Shown here: one piece after another, positions 26,299-34,180 of the stretch | Numbering within the stretch: position 1 is the first letter of the stretch | Layout of the letters: each line of letters starts with the position of its first letter | From: Photobacterium sp. CCB-ST2H9 | GTDB taxonomy: Bacteria > Pseudomonadota > Gammaproteobacteria > Enterobacterales > Vibrionaceae | Assembly (NCBI RefSeq): GCF_023151555.2 | Contig: NZ_CP100426.1 | Span: 1,441,214 to 1,505,213 of the forward strand | DNA: 64,000 nt | Direction of reading: 5' to 3' | Translations under genes and position numbers: made by a program | The notes under the pieces: model-generated | Told to the model about the DNA's origin: nothing | The model's input: the letters and a program-made list of their open reading frames with translations, nothing else | The model's database searches: none

Positions 26299-26492
26299 GC
26301 AGGACTCCCTGTTCGACATGCGGATACATGAATGATGTTATGGAAATGTATTTCCAGACCAAGGGTAACGGCTTCGCAGACCGTCAAATAGCGCATTCAT
26401 GAAAAAGATTTATTCCATAACTGGCGGAATGTCATCTCCATCCGCATTGGTCAGTGGAGATGACAGGTAAAAGAGGTGGCTCAATCATTCGT

Positions 26493-26825
26493 TCAGGCAG
26501 TCAGATCTTTAATTTTGTCCGTCGGGCCATTTTTCTGCACCGATTTGATCCCATGATCTGCACCGGATTTGGACTGATACATTTCACTGCTGCCAATGAT
26601 CTGATGATTCTTGGCTTTCAGATTGAAGTGAAATTGTCCGTTTGAGGCTTCTTTCAGCTCGAACTGTTCAGCATGGGGCGCATTGGTCTGAACCGACTTA
26701 ATCCCATTCTGCGCGGCTGCCTTGGTGGTATACATTTCACTTTTGAGGATAACTTCGCCGTTTGCGGCTTTCAGAACAAAATAAATTTGATCATTTTTCG
26801 CCTTCTTCAACTCGTAACTGCCCAT
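26493..26825 (-). CDS. YegP-like protein (UPF0339/DUF1508)
   Basis: A 110-residue protein with two copies of the DUF1508 module: FVLKAANGEVILKSEMYTTK with GIKSVQTNAP, and FNLKAKNHQIIGSSEMYQSK with GIKSVQKNGP. Each module forms a small beta-beta-beta-alpha unit. E. coli YegP is the type member and its role is unknown. The ATG at 26825 has AGGGAG at a good distance; a TTG two codons upstream is less likely. Confidence 0.88.
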   Translation of the reverse strand: MGSYELKKAKNDQIYFVLKAANGEVILKSEMYTTKAAAQNGIKSVQTNAPHAEQFELKEASNGQFHFNLKAKNHQIIGSSEMYQSKSGADHGIKSVQKNGPTDKIKDLTA

Positions 26826-26982
26826 GTCCAACTCCCTGTTGTGTAGTGAATTTAGATCAAGATTAGTCCTGTTTCGGTAAAAGAGAGTGATATTTGTCGA
26901 AGCACGGGTGTTTTGTCATTGCGGGAGTTGAAGCGACCTGTTTTGGAAATGGCGGTGCATCAGAAGAAACTTGTGATGCCAA

Positions 26983-27051
26983 GAAAGCTTTTTCGAAAGA
27001 TTCTTGATAGGGAGTCTTTGTTGGTGTATCTTTTTTGAAAGATACTTTTTT
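26983..27051 (+). promoter_or_regulatory. Palindrome pair and T tract before the DUF606/MarR operon
   Basis: GTATCTTT (27026-27033) and AAAGATAC (27038-27045) form an 8-bp inverted repeat around TTTG. A run of six T residues follows, 18 bases before the ATG at 27069. A related degenerate copy, GAAAGCTTTTTCGAAAGATTC-like, lies at 26983-27003. The pair fits operators for the MarR regulator encoded in the same operon. The T tract also allows a transcription attenuator. Confidence 0.4.
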
Positions 27052-27068
27052 AAAGTTTAAAAGGTAGT

Positions 27069-27554
27069 ATGAGTACAGATCACACCAACATGGTGAACAC
27101 CATCAAAAACATTAGTCTGGCTTTGTTTGGCGGTAGTTTTTTAACGCTGATGATCCAGACAAACAGCTTGCTGGCCAGAGATACTTCTCCTCTTTTTGCT
27201 TCCTGGGTTGCACACGGTGTAGGCGCCCTGACGGCTTTACTGATTGTGTTGATTGCGATTCGGGCATTTTCAGGTCAGCGCCGTAACCAGCAAATCCGGG
27301 AAAAAATACCGTTGTGGTTATATCTGGGCGGGATCCCCGGTGCGTTCACGGTGATTCTTGCGGCAATTGCGATCAATGGCGGCCTGACGTTATCCGGCAC
27401 AATTTCTTTAGGACTGGTTGGCCAGATCCTGTTTGGCATGCTCTCGGACCGCTTTGGTCTGCTGAACACGCAAAAAAGAAACATTACCCTGAAAGACATG
27501 GGTGTGGTTGTTCTGGTACTGGCCGGCAGCGCGATGATTTTATTTGGAGCCTGA
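27069..27554 (+). CDS. DUF606/YdcZ-family membrane transporter, first half
   Basis: A 161-residue membrane protein with five predicted helices. The DUF606 signature appears in LYLGGIPGAFTVILAAIAINGGLTLSGTISLGLVGQ. The family belongs to the drug/metabolite transporter superfamily, and its members often occur as adjacent pairs that may form heterodimers. The partner gene follows after six bases and a MarR regulator lies downstream. AAGG precedes the ATG. The substrate is unknown. Confidence 0.8.
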   Translation: MSTDHTNMVNTIKNISLALFGGSFLTLMIQTNSLLARDTSPLFASWVAHGVGALTALLIVLIAIRAFSGQRRNQQIREKIPLWLYLGGIPGAFTVILAAIAINGGLTLSGTISLGLVGQILFGMLSDRFGLLNTQKRNITLKDMGVVVLVLAGSAMILFGA

Positions 27555-27560
27555 TATCTG

Positions 27561-27986
27561 ATGATGACTTTTTTATTCGTTGCCATGCTGAATGGCGTGA
27601 TGATCGGAACGGCCAGAACCATAAATGGCCAGTTGAGTGTGTCTTTGGGGGCGTTCAGGGCCTCACTATGGAACCATATTGTCGGGCTGATTTTCCTGAC
27701 TGTTATTTTAGTGCTGTCGATGGGAACAGACTGGCAGCTTTCTGCATTTGGTAACGTACCGGTCTGGGCCTATCTCGGTGGGGTGTTTGGTGCGCTGTTT
27801 GTGGCTGTCAGCAGCTATATTTTTCCGCGACTGGGGGCCATGAAGGCTGCCATTTTTGTGATTGCCGGACAGATGCTGTCTGCTGTGGTGATTGATTGTC
27901 TCAGTCGTGGTGAAGTCCCTGGGCTGTACCGGGTATTGGGTGCTTGTCTGATTTTGTCCGGTATCTATCTGAGCAACAGGAAGTAA
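27561..27986 (+). CDS. DUF606/YdcZ-family membrane transporter, second half
   Basis: A 141-residue membrane protein of the same family as its neighbour. The signature is WAYLGGVFGALFVAVSSYIFPRLGAMKAAIFVIAGQMLSAVVID, followed by a final helix (RVLGACLILSGIYLSNRK). The two genes have near-equal lengths and lie six bases apart, as expected for a paired transporter. The first methionines (MMTFLFVAMLNGVMIGTAR) begin the first helix directly. Confidence 0.8.
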   Translation: MMTFLFVAMLNGVMIGTARTINGQLSVSLGAFRASLWNHIVGLIFLTVILVLSMGTDWQLSAFGNVPVWAYLGGVFGALFVAVSSYIFPRLGAMKAAIFVIAGQMLSAVVIDCLSRGEVPGLYRVLGACLILSGIYLSNRK

Positions 27987-28055
27987 GAGGAGAAAGTCCT
28001 TTCATTTGCGGATGCACAGGGATAAATTTTCACTCAAGTCACTTTTTAGAAAGCA

Positions 28056-28568
28056 ATGAATGTAGGGGGGCCTTTGAAACAAGATCATGTCGATAAAGTG
28101 CTGGCACAGTGGCAGGCGTGTCGACCAGAACTGGATTGCTCACCAATGGGGGTGATTGGCCGGCTCAGCCGAGCCAGCAGGATTGTTGATAAGCAATTGC
28201 TCAGGGCATTTAAATTACACGATCTCAGCGCGATTGAATTCGATATTCTGGCTACATTACGCCGAAGCCGGGAAGCGCTGACTCCCACTGAGCTCTATCA
28301 GACCTTAATGTTATCGTCCGGTGCGATGAGTACACGGATTGATGCCCTCGTGAAGCGTGGTTTCATTGACAGAATCGCAAGTGCCGAAGACCGGCGCAGC
28401 TGTAGCGTGACGCTGACGGATGCAGGTAAAGCGCTGATTGATCAGGCTGTGGCAGATCACGTGGAGAACGAAAGAAAAATTCTGGATCCACTGACAGCCG
28501 ATGAACAGGAAGCGCTGGCTGGCTTATTGCGAAAATGGTTGCTGCCGCATGAAGATTCCGACTCGTAG
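28056..28568 (+). CDS. MarR-family transcriptional regulator
   Basis: A 170-residue regulator. It has the MarR winged helix: LSAIEFDILATLRRS, then LTPTELYQTLMLSSGAMSTRIDALVKRGFI, and the wing ASAEDRRSCSVTLTDAGKALID. It follows the DUF606 pair on the same strand and probably represses it; palindromes upstream at 26983-27045 are candidate sites. The start may instead be a TTG at 28074 with AGGGGGG upstream, which would shorten it by six residues. Confidence 0.88.
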   Translation: MNVGGPLKQDHVDKVLAQWQACRPELDCSPMGVIGRLSRASRIVDKQLLRAFKLHDLSAIEFDILATLRRSREALTPTELYQTLMLSSGAMSTRIDALVKRGFIDRIASAEDRRSCSVTLTDAGKALIDQAVADHVENERKILDPLTADEQEALAGLLRKWLLPHEDSDS

Positions 28569-28674
28569 GGCGTGCACGAATTTTTATACTCAAACTGTAA
28601 AGACCGCTGTTTCCGGAATCGCCTGATTTCAATCGGATTCAGGGTATTTGAGGTACACCGACCGGAATGACAAA

Positions 28675-28719
28675 AACCGCCTGAGATGAAGAATCTTCTT
28701 TTTCATCTCAGGCGGTTTC
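28675..28719 (+). terminator. Long-stem intrinsic terminator
   Basis: A perfect 17-bp stem (AAACCGCCTGAGATGAA and its complement) encloses an 11-base loop and is followed by CGTTTTTTC. It terminates the DUF606/MarR operon. Confidence 0.85.
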
Positions 28720-29009
28720 GTTTTTTCACGCCAAGCGATGCAATGCACCTGTCCTGAAAATTTCAACAAAAAACTGAATTGTTATTTTAGCAAAAATGGC
28801 GTTTGCATTTTTTAATCGGCTGTTTTTGAAGGAATAAATAAGTTTATCCACAAAAACAGTGGGTAACTTTGGGGATGTTTGGGGTTCATGCTGGTGAAAA
28901 AATAATCTGATTTGGCGTGGGCAGCATTTGAACGTCAACTGCTTGTATTTTGTCGGTTGATTTAACCTGTGTCCTACACTTGTTGTCAGAAGATGATGAG
29001 GACGACCTG
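28720..29009. other. Intergenic region before the dienelactone hydrolase pseudogene
   Basis: About 290 AT-rich bases between the terminator and the broken hydrolase gene. It probably holds that gene's promoter. A single match to the DnaA box, TTATCCACA (28844-28852), occurs alone and is not evidence of an origin. Confidence 0.4.
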
Positions 29010-29777
29010 ATGAATAAAGTAAAAATGAATAAAGCAGCAGTGGTGGGCTGGGTTGTGTTTCTTGCGGGAACGCTGATGTCTGCGCAAGCTGCGGCGGATG
29101 AAGGGCAGAGCATTCGTTATCAGGTGGATGGTGCAGATTATGAGGGGTATTACATTTCTCCGAAGAAAGATGCTCCACTGGTTTTGATGGTTCATGACTG
29201 GGACGGCCTGACTGATTACGAGTAGAAAAGGGCGAAGATGCTGGCTGAGAAAGGTTATGCAGTTTTTGCCGCAGATTTATTTGGTGCCGGCATTCGTCCG
29301 GAAAGCGTCGAAGATAAGCGCCAGCTGACCGGCGCGCTCTATCAGAATCGTGACAAGATGCGGAGCCTGATGCAGGGGGCGCTTGCTGCTGCGCAACATG
29401 CGGGCGGAAATACGTCGGATGCGGTAGCGATGGGGTACTGTTTCGGCGGTACAGCTGTACTGGAATATGCCCGTTCGGGCGCAAATTTGAAGGGATTTGT
29501 GACCTTCCATGGGGGCTTGGCCACACCAGAGGGACAGAACTACAGTCAGACCCAAGGCAATATATTGGTTTTCCACGGGGCTGCAGATACCTCGGTGACA
29601 ATGGATGATTTTGTTGCCCTGAATCAGACACTGGAAACGGCTGGCATTCCAAATGAGATGGTCGTCTACAGTGGTGCACCGCATGCGTTCACGGTCTTTG
29701 GCTCTGACCGTTACCGTGAAGATGCGGACAGGAAATCCTGGCAGCGCTTTCTGGCATATCTGAGTGAAACACTCTGA
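29010..29777 (+). pseudogene. Dienelactone hydrolase-family gene with an in-frame amber codon
   Basis: One reading frame encodes a complete exported dienelactone hydrolase of about 255 residues, but a TAG at 29223-29225 interrupts it after HDWDGLTDYE. Reading continues without a shift into KRAKMLAEKGYAVFAADLF. The signal peptide lies before the stop. The nucleophile Cys (MGYCFGGTAV), the Asp (HGAADTSVT) and the His (GAPHAFTVFG) all lie after it, so the 71-residue product would be inactive. The rest of the frame is well preserved, which indicates a recent mutation, a sequencing error or readthrough. GAGGACG precedes the ATG. Confidence 0.8.
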
Positions 29778-29796
29778 TTTTAAGATGATTTCAATT

Positions 29797-29820
29797 GAAG
29801 GCGGAGCTTTTGCTCCGCCC
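29797..29820 (+). terminator. Hairpin after the hydrolase pseudogene
   Basis: GGCGGAGC and GCTCCGCC form an 8-bp stem with a TTTT loop. There is no clear T tract, so it may be a weak terminator. Confidence 0.5.
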
Positions 29821-29841
29821 TGAAGACACCGGGGTGAAAAT

Positions 29842-30156
29842 ATGCTTTGTGTAACGACACCGGATGTAGCGCATCGCCAGATTCAATCGGTGCTGGGCAT
29901 CGTGAGTGGCAGTGTGGTGCAATCCAAACATGTGGGCCGCGATATCATGGCCGGATTCAAGTCGATTTTCGGCGGCGAAATTCGCGGATATACCCAAATG
30001 CTGGTGGAGGCGCGAGAAGAGGCCATGCATCGTGCCATTGCTGAAGCGGAGCATATGGGGGCGGATGCTATCGTCAATGTCCGTTTTACAACCAGTACCA
30101 TCATGCAGGGGGCTTCAGAAATTCTGGTTTACGGGACTGCAGTGAAGCTGAGCTGA
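29842..30156 (+). CDS. YbjQ-family protein (UPF0145)
   Basis: A 104-residue protein of the YbjQ/UPF0145 family. Diagnostic parts are IVSGSVVQSKHVGRDIMAGFKSIFGGEIRGYTQMLVEAREEAM and AEHMGADAIVNVRFTTS. The family is a compact pentamer-forming domain of unknown role, sometimes described as possibly metal-binding. GGGGTG lies before the ATG. It stands alone. Confidence 0.88.
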   Translation: MLCVTTPDVAHRQIQSVLGIVSGSVVQSKHVGRDIMAGFKSIFGGEIRGYTQMLVEAREEAMHRAIAEAEHMGADAIVNVRFTTSTIMQGASEILVYGTAVKLS

Positions 30157-30279
30157 ACGTTTACATCAATCCCTCCTATTCAGTTCCGATTCTGGCTAGT
30201 TTTGTCTGGCTGTCGGAGTACACTGAGCACATGGATGAAGTATGGCGTGTCTGATAGCGCCACAACGCAGGCTTAGTGC

Positions 30280-31689
30280 ATGAATTTATCACCTTCACAG
30301 TGTCAGCAGGCAAGACTTGCCAAAGATCCCCGCTATGACGGACTGTTTTTTACCGCCGTGAAAACGACCGGGATTTATTGCCGCTCTATCTGTCCTGCCC
30401 CGGCACCGAAAGAAGTGAATGTGGAATACTTTCCGACGGCTGTGGAAGCGGCACGGGCGGGGTATCGTCCTTGTCTGCGTTGTCGTCCGGACAGTGCTCC
30501 GGGTTCACCGGCATGGCTGGGCACCGGCGCAACGGTGAAACGCGCGCTCAGATTGCTTGATGAAGGGACGCTCATGAATCAGTCGCTTGAAACTCTGGCA
30601 TCCCGTTTAGGGGTCACAGACCGGTATCTGCGGCAGTTAGTGACAGAGGCAACCGGACTTTCACCGAAAGCTTACAGTTTGTATCAGCAATGCCTGATGG
30701 CAAAAAAATTACTGCATGAAACGCAATTACCGATCACCCAAATCGCCTATGCGAGTGGCTTTCACAGTGTTCGCCGCTTTAATGATTGTTTCCAAAAACA
30801 GTTTTCATTGTCGCCCTCGCAACTGCGCAGACAGGGCAAAGCCGAGCAGTCGCTGGGACAGGGGATCCGGCTGCAATTAGCTTATCGGCCGCCCTATCAC
30901 TGGCAACAGGTACATGATTTTTATGCGGCGCGGCTGATTCCCGGTCTGGAATGGCAAACCGATCGCAGCTACGGCCGGACGTTTTCGCATCGGTCCGGCG
31001 GAGATCCGGAACAGCATTATCAGGGATATTTTACGGCGACTCATTGCCCTGAAAAATGCTGTTTTGATGTGACGATTCAGATCGATCACTTGTGCGGCCT
31101 GATTCCGGTGATCCAAAATATCCGGCGCTGTCTGGATCTGGATGCGGACAGCGAACGGATCGCTGAAGCTATTCGGCTGGCTATGGCGGCCTCAGATTCT
31201 CCTGACGTTCAATCCGGAATCCGGCTGCCTGGGATCTGGAGCCCGTTTGAAGCCGGGATCCGTGCGATTTTGGGTCAGCAGGTTTCAGTGAAAGCGGCCC
31301 GGAACCTTGTCGAAAAACTGGTACAACTCAATCCGGACAGCGGTGAAGTGCATCAGTTTTTCCCTTCGCCGCAGCAAGTTCTGGAGACCGACTTACAACA
31401 GCTCGGCATGCCACAGAAACGCCGTGAAACCTTGCAGCATTTTGCCCGTTTTGCGCTGTCGCATCCGGCGGGATTGGACGCACCGGAAAAAGAAGTGCTG
31501 GCGCTGCCAGGCATCGGTCCCTGGACGCTTCACTATATGCGCATGCGTGGGTTGAGTGACCCGGATATCTTTTTGTCGGGGGATTTAGGCGTGAAAAAAG
31601 CGCTATTGCAATGGGATCAACCCATCAATGAGTCAGCCGCTGCACCGTGGCGCAGTTACCTCACTTTGTATTTATGGAGCATGTTATGA
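30280..31689 (+). CDS. alkA: Ada/AlkA fusion: alkylation-responsive regulator and 3-methyladenine glycosylase
   Basis: A 469-residue three-part protein. Residues 1-75 form an Ada-type zinc/methyl-acceptor domain with C34, C38, C65 and C68 (IYCRSIC and CLRC). Residues about 85-185 form an AraC-type helix-turn-helix. The remainder is an AlkA glycosylase with an N-terminal beta domain, the GIRAILGQQVS helix and a helix-hairpin-helix LPGIGPWTLHYMRMR. The catalytic Asp lies in LSGDLGVKK. It excises alkylated purines and probably activates the operon after methylation. It overlaps ogt by four bases. Confidence 0.9.
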   Translation: MNLSPSQCQQARLAKDPRYDGLFFTAVKTTGIYCRSICPAPAPKEVNVEYFPTAVEAARAGYRPCLRCRPDSAPGSPAWLGTGATVKRALRLLDEGTLMNQSLETLASRLGVTDRYLRQLVTEATGLSPKAYSLYQQCLMAKKLLHETQLPITQIAYASGFHSVRRFNDCFQKQFSLSPSQLRRQGKAEQSLGQGIRLQLAYRPPYHWQQVHDFYAARLIPGLEWQTDRSYGRTFSHRSGGDPEQHYQGYFTATHCPEKCCFDVTIQIDHLCGLIPVIQNIRRCLDLDADSERIAEAIRLAMAASDSPDVQSGIRLPGIWSPFEAGIRAILGQQVSVKAARNLVEKLVQLNPDSGEVHQFFPSPQQVLETDLQQLGMPQKRRETLQHFARFALSHPAGLDAPEKEVLALPGIGPWTLHYMRMRGLSDPDIFLSGDLGVKKALLQWDQPINESAAAPWRSYLTLYLWSML

Positions 31690-32177
31690 CTTCCCGAAAT
31701 TCAGCAGAAACAGCGCGGTTTCGTCAGTTAGTGGACACCCCGATTGGTTGGCTGGCGGTGGTGGCAGACGTGTCTGCGATTGTCACCATCGAATTTGACG
31801 CGGAAACAAAGCCGGATGATGCCGGGAACAATATCACGCAAGCCGGTGTGACACAGTTGCAGGAGTATTTTTCAGGCCAGCGGACAACCTTTGATCTGCC
31901 GCTGAAGATGCCGGGAACTCAATTTCAGCAGCAAGTCTGGCAAACGCTTACGGCCGTTCCGTTCGGTGTCACCTGCTCATATTCTGATATCGCCTCTCGC
32001 ATTGAGCGTCCAAAAGCGGTCCGTGCGGTCGGTGCTGCAAACGGGAAGAATCCGATTCCGATTGTTGTTCCCTGTCACCGGATTATTGGCAGTTCAGGCA
32101 CACTGACAGGCTATGCCGGCGGGTTAGATAAAAAACAATGGTTGCTTGAACACGAAGGGCTGACTGTGAAGACGTAA
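31686..32177 (+). CDS. ogt: Methylated-DNA--protein-cysteine methyltransferase (Ogt)
   Basis: A 163-residue suicide enzyme that takes the methyl group from O6-methylguanine. The active site IVVPCHRIIG holds the acceptor Cys, and VGAANGKNPIP precedes it. The DNA-binding helix-turn-helix is in YSDIASRIERPKAVRAVGAA. Its ATG overlaps the stop of the Ada/AlkA gene (ATGA), so the two repair functions are coupled. An upstream start at 31647 would lie inside the glycosylase gene. Confidence 0.93.
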   Translation: MTSRNSAETARFRQLVDTPIGWLAVVADVSAIVTIEFDAETKPDDAGNNITQAGVTQLQEYFSGQRTTFDLPLKMPGTQFQQQVWQTLTAVPFGVTCSYSDIASRIERPKAVRAVGAANGKNPIPIVVPCHRIIGSSGTLTGYAGGLDKKQWLLEHEGLTVKT

Positions 32178-32373
32178 GTGGATTTACATTGTAAATAGGG
32201 TAACTATGGCCCGTTTTGGACTGTACTTGCCTGTGAGAGTAACATCCAGATGATCACTTGAATTTCGGTGTTTATTCAGGCGCTTGATGAAACGAATCCT
32301 TGTTCGACTCATTTTATAATTTCTGATTTTGGTCGCATTATCAGAGCGTTAATTTCATCTGGTTCGTCTCTCC

Positions 32374-34086
32374 ATGGAAGTTTTATTCACTTTTCTGTTA
32401 TCCATTGCTGTGATTTACCTGATCGTTGGCGTCATTGCGAACTTGGTGTCAGGTTTTTTTCATCAGCGAGCATTAATTTCAAAGCTAGCGAGGCAAAGGC
32501 ATAAGGCCCATTTATCCATCCAGCAAATGCAGCTGCTGAAAAACATCTATCAAAAGAATTTCAATGATAATCGTGTATTTGAACTCAACGGGCAATTGTA
32601 TCAGCGCTATGTGGAAGTCTGTCTGAATGAGCTGAAGCTCGAATCAATTTACTGGCCAGATCAAGATATTCCCGAAGCAAACACAATTGAAGAGAAAGAA
32701 TTATTAGAAAAAGAAGGTGGGAAAATAACGAAATTAGAAGGTGTGGTTTACAAGCATGGTTTTTACGTGATTCGTGTTGATGATTTCAATATTCTTGAAA
32801 CTTTAGCACCTTATTTTGCATTGCCAAAAGTGAAGAAAAGTAATTTGGGTCTATTGGCGTTTCTGTTTTCCCTGATGCCAGTTGCTTTTTTGAATCTATT
32901 CATTCTGGCTGCGATGGATTATGACAGCACTTCTGATTTCTTGTTCTTTTGTAATGGAATAGCCACTTTATTTCTATTGTGGCTTTGGAATGAACTCAGA
33001 AAAAATCGCTGGGTTTATGAGTTGACTGGAAAGTTTCGGTCAGTGGAGCAGTCAAATGATTTATTTTCGAGTCAGGGTAAGATCAATGGGTTTCCGGTAA
33101 AATCATATTCTTTTGATTTCAAGGAAGATCAGAGTTATACCGTACACGGACAAATAAAACTTTGCCCTGAATTTCATCTCGATGTGAGATTTGTTGATGA
33201 GAAAAGACCAGGGTTTTCTCTGAATGATATGAAGAAAATCATGCGTTGGGGGATGCTGATCTGGTTTGCGATGGGCTACTTATTTATCGTGATGACCGGC
33301 CGGTTTTATCAGTCGGATATGTATCAGGAATATACGCGTTTCAAAACACTGCATGCCGATTATCAGATCGTGAGAGAGATTGATACGGATCAGCTATCAT
33401 CTTATGTCTCGGGAGATGCGATTAAATTCGAAGATGTCTATTTTTCTCCCGGCAATGAACCCGGGAGCATACGGGCAAGCAGTGAACTGAATGAAACACT
33501 GATTGAACAACTTACCGAAAGTATTTTCAGTGAAGTTTGGCGTACGATCCCTGAGAATCAGCGTCGGGAGAGTTTAGATATCAGAAAACTCAAGTCATTT
33601 TTTACGCATAAAGAAAATATGACGAGCGATCAAGGAAATTTAGAGCAGCAATTGATTGCTGCCAAAAGGCAAGTCTTATCACAACCACACATCAGAATTG
33701 ATATCGGCGAAAAAAAATTTGAAGCACAAAGACTCTCTCTGAAAGCGCTCCTAGCAAAAGTATTCCATGTGTCCGGAACTCAGACAATCACGTCAAATGC
33801 ACTGTATACCAAAATTAAACAGGCCGTGATTCAATATCTTTATGGTGCTGTCGAACCGATGCATGCCTCTGTCAGTTATTTCCTGCCGGATGAACAAATT
33901 CTGGTTGTTTATCTTTATCAGCCGAAGAAATTGCCTGATGAGGTGTATCAGATTTCGGTCAGTATGCGCGTTTATCGCTTCTGGGTGATTTTATATATTA
34001 TATTTTTCTTGTATTCACTCTCTGTGTATTTGTCGTTGGATAAGCGATATGGCCATTGGGGTGAATCTGAACAGAACAACCATTAG
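32374..34086 (+). CDS. Large inner-membrane protein with IgaA-like topology, first paralogue
   Basis: A 570-residue protein with five predicted membrane helices: one at the start (about 3-26), two near 168-215, one near 296-315 and one near 540-560. A large loop of about 220 residues lies between the fourth and fifth helices. This layout, with the FVDEKRPGFSLNDMKK cytoplasmic segment before helix four, resembles the IgaA/YrfF family that restrains the Rcs phosphorelay. Sequence identity appears low and it is shorter than IgaA (about 700 residues). The similarity is an inference. A paralogue follows directly. Confidence 0.6.
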   Translation: MEVLFTFLLSIAVIYLIVGVIANLVSGFFHQRALISKLARQRHKAHLSIQQMQLLKNIYQKNFNDNRVFELNGQLYQRYVEVCLNELKLESIYWPDQDIPEANTIEEKELLEKEGGKITKLEGVVYKHGFYVIRVDDFNILETLAPYFALPKVKKSNLGLLAFLFSLMPVAFLNLFILAAMDYDSTSDFLFFCNGIATLFLLWLWNELRKNRWVYELTGKFRSVEQSNDLFSSQGKINGFPVKSYSFDFKEDQSYTVHGQIKLCPEFHLDVRFVDEKRPGFSLNDMKKIMRWGMLIWFAMGYLFIVMTGRFYQSDMYQEYTRFKTLHADYQIVREIDTDQLSSYVSGDAIKFEDVYFSPGNEPGSIRASSELNETLIEQLTESIFSEVWRTIPENQRRESLDIRKLKSFFTHKENMTSDQGNLEQQLIAAKRQVLSQPHIRIDIGEKKFEAQRLSLKALLAKVFHVSGTQTITSNALYTKIKQAVIQYLYGAVEPMHASVSYFLPDEQILVVYLYQPKKLPDEVYQISVSMRVYRFWVILYIIFFLYSLSVYLSLDKRYGHWGESEQNNH

Positions 34087-34180
34087 CCACAACATTTTTT
34101 CAGAACATGCCGAAGTTTAATCATACACTGATGAGTGTGATTGAACTTCGTTGATTTTTCTATATGACAGGAATGCTGAC

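Noticed and set aside
28844..28852. A perfect DnaA box, TTATCCACA
   Set aside because: It is a single copy with no AT-rich unwinding element, no second box nearby and no replication genes, so it is probably chance.
28726..29679. A 317-codon minus-strand open frame
   Set aside because: It lies antisense to the dienelactone hydrolase pseudogene, its translation has no protein-like pattern, and the plus strand clearly encodes the hydrolase motifs.
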